Part shown: positions 6,561 to 10,950 of the stretch, piece after piece
How the letters are laid out: every line of letters begins with the position of its first letter
Position numbering within the stretch: position 1 is the stretch's first letter
DNA from: JBBDRW01 sp040905265
Lineage (GTDB): Bacteria > Bacteroidota > Rhodothermia > Balneolales > Balneolaceae
NCBI GenBank assembly: GCA_040905265.1
Contig: JBBDRW010000030.1
Coordinates: 1 to 10,950, forward strand
Direction of reading: 5' to 3'
DNA: 10,950 nt
Made by a program: the position numbers and the translations under genes
The notes under the pieces: generated by a model
Told to the model about the DNA's origin: nothing
The model's database searches: none
What the model saw: the letters and a program-made list of their open reading frames with translations, nothing else

Positions 6561-9500
6561 ATTTAATCCTGTCCCTACTGGACAGGTAGAGGACACACCA
6601 ACAAGAGGGCCTTCTAACGTCCAGCTGCAGCCTGAGCAAAGGCGTAGAAGCAGTGATTTTAGCAGGGCCATCGACTCAGGCATTCGGTCCGTGCGCTCGT
6701 TGGGCCACGGTGCCCTCGCCGCCGGTGGAGCAATCGTCGGCGCTGATGAGTTTGCCGAAGAACGTCTAGACAGGTCTCAAGAAGAAGCCCAAGCCGCAGC
6801 AAGACTGGCTCTTCGTATAACTGATATAAGAGAGGTAAAATCCCTCGAAGATATAGCTGACTATATGCAGGGGGTTGTTGGCACACAGCTACCCATTATG
6901 TCCACGCTGGCCCTCGGGGGCCCCGCCGCGCTGACCGCCCGTGCGCTTGTTGCGAGACAGATATCTAAACGTGCCGCGTTCACTGGTGGTGTAGCCGGGG
7001 CTGGGACGGCCATAGAGACCGGTGCTATTTTCCCTGAGGTTGTAGAGGAAGCAGAGACTTCTGGCAATGAGCAGTCTTTGAGAGAATCAGCGGTACAGTC
7101 TTTGGGCTTCGGTACTGCCGCCGGTAGTCTGGAAGCCCTTCCTGTTATAAGACTCTTTGACCGTATGGGCATTGGCGGTGCAGCGCGTAACAGTATACGT
7201 AAGTCCTTGGGCCGAAATATAGCAGAAGGTGCCATAGAACAGTCTGCGCTTGAGGCCGGCACAGAAGCCGCACAGACTGTGATAGAACGCTCCGCCCGTA
7301 AATTTGTTAATGAAAATTTCGAGATATTTGACGAAGAGGGACGCGGAGAACTGCTTAATGCAGCAGCAGCTGGTGGTTTGATTGGCGGACTGTTCGGTGG
7401 TGGTGCCGGGGGTATAGGAAACCTCACCCAGCGCCTGTCTCCGGTGGATGAAGAGATAGCAGATATAGAAGGTGAGGATCAGATGAATGTAGCCCGGACG
7501 AGGGCCATACTGAATAACCTCAAGGATATACCGGAGATACAAGACGAGCTGGCGGACTTAGAAACCGCAGGTGTGGATAATCCAGACGTACAGCGGCAGG
7601 TCGGTATACTCGGTGCTGCGCATTCGCGTGGGCCGCGCAGCAAGAGAGAGACACCGTTAATCATCCGTGCGGCCGCGCAGGATGACATATCCGACGCAGA
7701 GATCGATGCCATAAGAGAGATCGCTGTAGGTGAGCGGGATATGGACGCACCGGTGCGGGAAGCCTTAGGTGAGATGTTCGGTCCTGATAATGTAGACTCT
7801 GTATTGGAAAGGGTGTTCTCTAACGAAACTGGCCGCAGTGCAGATGAACTGGATGAGTTTATCAGTTTACGAAATCAAGGGTCTATCCGTGAGTCTATAT
7901 TAGGTGACGATAACCCTTTATCAACAGAAGCGCTTCTGCCCGATGTAAACCGTGGTTCATCTACGTTGAACGAAGACGATCTCTTTGATGGCGGTACGTT
8001 TGAAGAAGTAGCGTCTGATACCGTAGTCTCTGAAAGTGATTTGAGCGACCCGTCTCTTATAGAAGGGTCTGATATATCAGGTATAGTAGAGGATCAAGAT
8101 GGCACTCAGAGACAACGTAATAGAGCCATAGTCCGTCCTGCCTCTGGTAAGAAAATCCCCGGTGTATTCAGGGCGACTAAGGATAATAGAGAATTGGATG
8201 TATTCTCCTTTAATCTGGTTAACCGTATGCTGGTTAAAGACGGCATATTACCATCCCAAGCTTCAACTCGGCAAATAGCCAAAGCGTGGGTGTCCGGTGT
8301 TGCGTCGCTTGTTGCAGATCATGGTTTTGCCCCAAAAGGTGGTAAGATTTTTGGGCAATTAAAAGCTACAGATAAAATATTTAATGATGACAGAACAGGA
8401 CGTTCGGTCACTTTAAAGGAAGCCCTTACTGAATTAAGAAGACCTGCTAAGTCCCCTATTATTTCTTCAGAAATAAATACTTTGCTTGGCAGAGTGATGG
8501 ACTCTGGTGCGTTTAAGATGGCAGAACGGCTCTCCAAAAGAGTTAATAATAAGAAGGTTTCTGAAGGCGAACGCCGACGCGCCCGACAACTGAGCGAAGG
8601 GGCCAGAGAGCAGGTTATGCGCCTCTTATCTATACCTGACCAAAACACAGGCGAGAGTATAAGGGATGTAATTAGGCAAGAATTTAGCGGGAGAATACCT
8701 CCGGAAGTGGTGGATAGTATAGACAACCCCCTGCTTCGTGAGATATTTGAAGAGCAGATGCAGGACTTTATTATACGTGGGCAGGAGTCTGGCGAAGGAC
8801 CGCTGTCCGGGTTTGACACCTTGTCGGATAAATTCACCGGCGCTGACCTTACTCCTAAAGAAGCTGCCAAAACATTAGAAGCCCTGCTGCAGGATGAGAT
8901 TGAAAACAGATTTGTTCCTACCAGAGGAGGTTTTAATGTTCCAGAGGAAGCAGCAGCCGAACTAAACACACGCGATTTGGAACGTAGGAGAGTAGAAACC
9001 CGGCAAAGGACAGAAGCTCAGGAAGAAGTGTTGCTTAGAAATATACCTACCAACGATGGCGGGTATTCACAGACAGCTTGGGAAGAATATACAGAGGCGC
9101 TTAAGCGTTTTAGTGAGAAAGAATATGCTCAAGAAGTAGCTTCGAGGGGTAAAGGCATAGAAAAAGCCGCCAATATGCGCATCAACCGGCTGCGCGAGGG
9201 CAACAAAAAAGCGCGGCAGATTATAGAGCAGGCTATGGCCGACCTGAAGCGTTCCGAGGATATAGTGTCCTTCTATGGCGCGGAACATATAAAGGGCCGC
9301 CCATACATCTTTAAGAAAGATCTTGATTCAGTAAAAGAGATGCATAAGAAGGAGGAAGCGCTCCTTAAGGAATGGGCAGAGCTTGTCGGTATAGAAGTAC
9401 CAGCGCTGGTTGATCCGCAGAGTATTCTGGATGATTCTGCCATGCATGATACCTTCAGCTACATGAGCGAGGGCGGTTCGTATGGTTTCGTGGTCGACCA

Positions 9501-10950
9501 AGGCTCAACCGGACTGACTACGGACTTCAGGAAAGGTCCGGGGGCTATTGCTATAAACCCAGCTCTGACAGACCAAGCCCTGCGTATAGAGGTTCTGGCC
9601 CATGAGCTCGGACACCTGATCTTAGGTCAGCAGTTTGCGAACGCGAAAGAGACCGGTGCTTTGGACGCTATGTATAAAGAATGGCTCCAATGGAGAGCTG
9701 AGCAGAAAGGCCGTCCTGCAAAAGACGTATATGGATCTAAGGCTACTTTTAATTTCATGCAGGCCCTTATAGCAAAGAGTCAGGCTAATCCCGCGTTCGT
9801 ACATCCTATCGAAACCCTGACCCCGGAGTCCAGAGAGTATCTTCTGGATTTCCAAGAGTGGTTCGCGGATAACACGGCTCGGTGGTTTACTTCAAACGCT
9901 AAGCCTCAATCTATTGTTGAGAAATTCTTCAGTGATCTTGCCAGTATGCTCAAGAAACTCTTCGCAAAGATAAAAGGCGATGGGTATTACCCAGCCAAAT
10001 CGGTTGAAAATTTGCTGGATTCCCTTGTATACAGAGACATGAACTACATGGCCAGTAAACAGAACGCTGTGTCTATAGCCCGAATGAACGAGCTTATTGA
10101 GCAGGATACAGGGATAGGTTTTGGTGTAACAGCCGAAGATATGGTAACTGGTGTCCGGTTCTCGCAGAATCCTTACAGCAGAGAATCTAATGATATGGTC
10201 AGGGACTTTTTCAAGGCACATAAGAAAATGACGAAGGAAGAAAAGAAGGCCCTGTCCAGAGCTTTCGCTTCCAGACACGTCCGCCGGCAACTGTCCCGTG
10301 CCCTTAGAAGCTTCCCAGACGAAAGAGCGCAGATATTCAGTAGACCAGACTACATGCTGGCCGTCGGTTTTCAGGTGTGGAAAGCTGATTTATTGGACTT
10401 AGGCCCAACTGCTACGGGTATATTTACCAAGGCCCATACATGGTTCTATGATATGGTCGGAGAGGTACAGACACACGAAGCAGCCGAGGAGATATTCCAA
10501 GCTGTAGATAGTGCTACTATAGGCATGGGCGAGTCCGCCATATATAAAGTTGCAAAGAGTGAACTTATGAAGCGTGGGTATGAGCTGCTCGGTAGGGTAT
10601 ATGACCGCATACGGCCGTTCACTCAGGCTATATTAAACACCGCAGACGGGGTTATGCATGCCACGGAGAATCCGTTTATTATAGAGATAGCCAACCGTAT
10701 TAGTGCCAGAACAAGTGACGGAGTCGGTGTCCCAGAGAGTATGCACTCGGCTAGAACTAGGTTTATCGGAGAGTATATAAATAGGTGGCATAATATACTT
10801 AATCAGATCCCTGATGCGGACACCCGTGCGCGTGTGATAGAACTGCTGCAGAATAACGACTTGTACAAAAAAGAAAAGTCAAATAATAAGGGTGATATAG
10901 CGGTCCAGGTCAAAAAGCACGTAGGCAGCGAGGGCCACAACGATAGTGCC
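6553..10950 (+). CDS. Giant polyvalent virion protein with zincin metallopeptidase domain, 3'-truncated by window edge
   Basis: The frame is open from GTG 6553 to the window end with no stop: 1466 codons, incomplete. Residues about 50-64, 107-160 and 272-290 are Gly/Ala-rich hydrophobic stretches (ALAAGGAIVGAD, IMSTLALGGPAALTARALV, AAGGLIGGLFGGGAGG) that could insert in or line a membrane. Residues about 430-516 are acidic and probably flexible. Residues about 945-1045 are Arg/Glu/Lys-rich in part, leading into a zincin site: HELGH at 1017-1021, preceded by IEVLA, and EWFAD at 1102-1106, offering a likely third metal ligand (Glu1102) and Asp1106. VRFSQ at 1201-1205 may mark a domain junction. 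Residues beyond it are helical and include WKADLLDLGPTATGIF. This layout resembles the large 'polyvalent' phage proteins described by Iyer, Burroughs and Aravind, which are thought to enter the host with the DNA. The substrate is unknown; self-processing or host-protein cleavage are guesses. Confidence 0.9.
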   Translation, partial: MAKFNPVPTGQVEDTPTRGPSNVQLQPEQRRRSSDFSRAIDSGIRSVRSLGHGALAAGGAIVGADEFAEERLDRSQEEAQAAARLALRITDIREVKSLEDIADYMQGVVGTQLPIMSTLALGGPAALTARALVARQISKRAAFTGGVAGAGTAIETGAIFPEVVEEAETSGNEQSLRESAVQSLGFGTAAGSLEALPVIRLFDRMGIGGAARNSIRKSLGRNIAEGAIEQSALEAGTEAAQTVIERSARKFVNENFEIFDEEGRGELLNAAAAGGLIGGLFGGGAGGIGNLTQRLSPVDEEIADIEGEDQMNVARTRAILNNLKDIPEIQDELADLETAGVDNPDVQRQVGILGAAHSRGPRSKRETPLIIRAAAQDDISDAEIDAIREIAVGERDMDAPVREALGEMFGPDNVDSVLERVFSNETGRSADELDEFISLRNQGSIRESILGDDNPLSTEALLPDVNRGSSTLNEDDLFDGGTFEEVASDTVVSESDLSDPSLIEGSDISGIVEDQDGTQRQRNRAIVRPASGKKIPGVFRATKDNRELDVFSFNLVNRMLVKDGILPSQASTRQIAKAWVSGVASLVADHGFAPKGGKIFGQLKATDKIFNDDRTGRSVTLKEALTELRRPAKSPIISSEINTLLGRVMDSGAFKMAERLSKRVNNKKVSEGERRRARQLSEGAREQVMRLLSIPDQNTGESIRDVIRQEFSGRIPPEVVDSIDNPLLREIFEEQMQDFIIRGQESGEGPLSGFDTLSDKFTGADLTPKEAAKTLEALLQDEIENRFVPTRGGFNVPEEAAAELNTRDLERRRVETRQRTEAQEEVLLRNIPTNDGGYSQTAWEEYTEALKRFSEKEYAQEVASRGKGIEKAANMRINRLREGNKKARQIIEQAMADLKRSEDIVSFYGAEHIKGRPYIFKKDLDSVKEMHKKEEALLKEWAELVGIEVPALVDPQSILDDSAMHDTFSYMSEGGSYGFVVDQGSTGLTTDFRKGPGAIAINPALTDQALRIEVLAHELGHLILGQQFANAKETGALDAMYKEWLQWRAEQKGRPAKDVYGSKATFNFMQALIAKSQANPAFVHPIETLTPESREYLLDFQEWFADNTARWFTSNAKPQSIVEKFFSDLASMLKKLFAKIKGDGYYPAKSVENLLDSLVYRDMNYMASKQNAVSIARMNELIEQDTGIGFGVTAEDMVTGVRFSQNPYSRESNDMVRDFFKAHKKMTKEEKKALSRAFASRHVRRQLSRALRSFPDERAQIFSRPDYMLAVGFQVWKADLLDLGPTATGIFTKAHTWFYDMVGEVQTHEAAEEIFQAVDSATIGMGESAIYKVAKSELMKRGYELLGRVYDRIRPFTQAILNTADGVMHATENPFIIEIANRISARTSDGVGVPESMHSARTRFIGEYINRWHNILNQIPDADTRARVIELLQNNDLYKKEKSNNKGDIAVQVKKHVGSEGHNDSA
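9601..9870 (+). other. Zincin active-site region (HExxH ... ExxxD) of the giant protein
   Basis: Bases 9601-9615 encode His1017-Glu1018-Leu-Gly-His1021, the zinc-binding and catalytic helix. Bases 9856-9870 encode Glu1102-Trp-Phe-Ala-Asp1106, matching the ExxxD arrangement of gluzincin-type third ligands. The intervening 80 residues are mostly helical. The strand before the helix (GAIAINPAL, residues 997-1005) and the segment after EWFAD (IVEKFFSDLASMLKKLF) fit the pattern I know from phage-borne zincins. All key residues appear intact, so the domain is probably active. Confidence 0.8.

Noticed and set aside
6861..7427. 188-codon open frame on the minus strand
   Set aside because: It is antisense to the Gly/Ala-rich part of the giant gene; its Pro/Ala/Ser-rich translation is what complementing GCN and GGN codons produces.
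8319..8969. 216-codon open frame on the minus strand
   Set aside because: It lies wholly inside the giant + strand gene, has Ser/Leu-rich shadow composition, and shows no recognisable domain. It is a by-product of the codon usage on the other strand.

Overview
The window looks like part of the late (virion/tail) region of a double-stranded DNA bacteriophage or prophage, not a chromosomal housekeeping region. All seven genes lie on the + strand and are almost gapless: the gaps are 20, 12, 12 and 3 nt, and two junctions overlap by 1 and 8 nt. They encode repeat-rich, structural-looking proteins typical of phage tail and internal-virion modules. By eye the base composition is a little under 50% GC. 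Ile codons favour ATA and AGA is common for Arg. I see no tRNA, rRNA, integrase, transposase or CRISPR array, and no gap large enough for a promoter or terminator. The host cannot be named from this sequence.

Layout. Positions 2-838 hold the 3' part of a beta-rich tail/adsorption protein that begins before the window. Positions 859-1299 and 1312-1743 hold two tandem paralogous small proteins (146 and 143 aa). Positions 1756-2904 encode a 382-aa protein with nine ~21-residue 'LPxLT' beta repeats followed by a globular C-terminal domain. Positions 2904-4709 encode a 601-aa protein with a proline-rich stretch and a long coiled coil. Positions 4713-6560 encode a 615-aa protein with a Lys-rich N-terminus, thirteen uninterrupted 11-residue Arg-rich repeats, a Gly/Ser hinge and a hydrophobic segment. 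From 6553 to beyond the end runs a giant protein (at least 1466 residues). It starts at GTG inside the preceding gene and carries a zincin metallopeptidase site (HELGH ... EWFAD) plus Gly/Ala-rich hydrophobic N-terminal segments.

How they may work together (inference). The first five genes look like exterior or stalk components of the virion. The last two, coupled by overlap and both carrying Gly/Ala-rich hydrophobic stretches, look like internal or ejected virion proteins: a basic, possibly DNA-contacting repeat protein and a giant polyvalent protease. No function here is proven. The gene boundaries and repeat patterns are read directly from the sequence, while family assignments rest on remembered resemblance and motif recognition. 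The most interesting parts are the exact undecad repeat array in the 615-aa protein and its coupling to the giant metallopeptidase protein.
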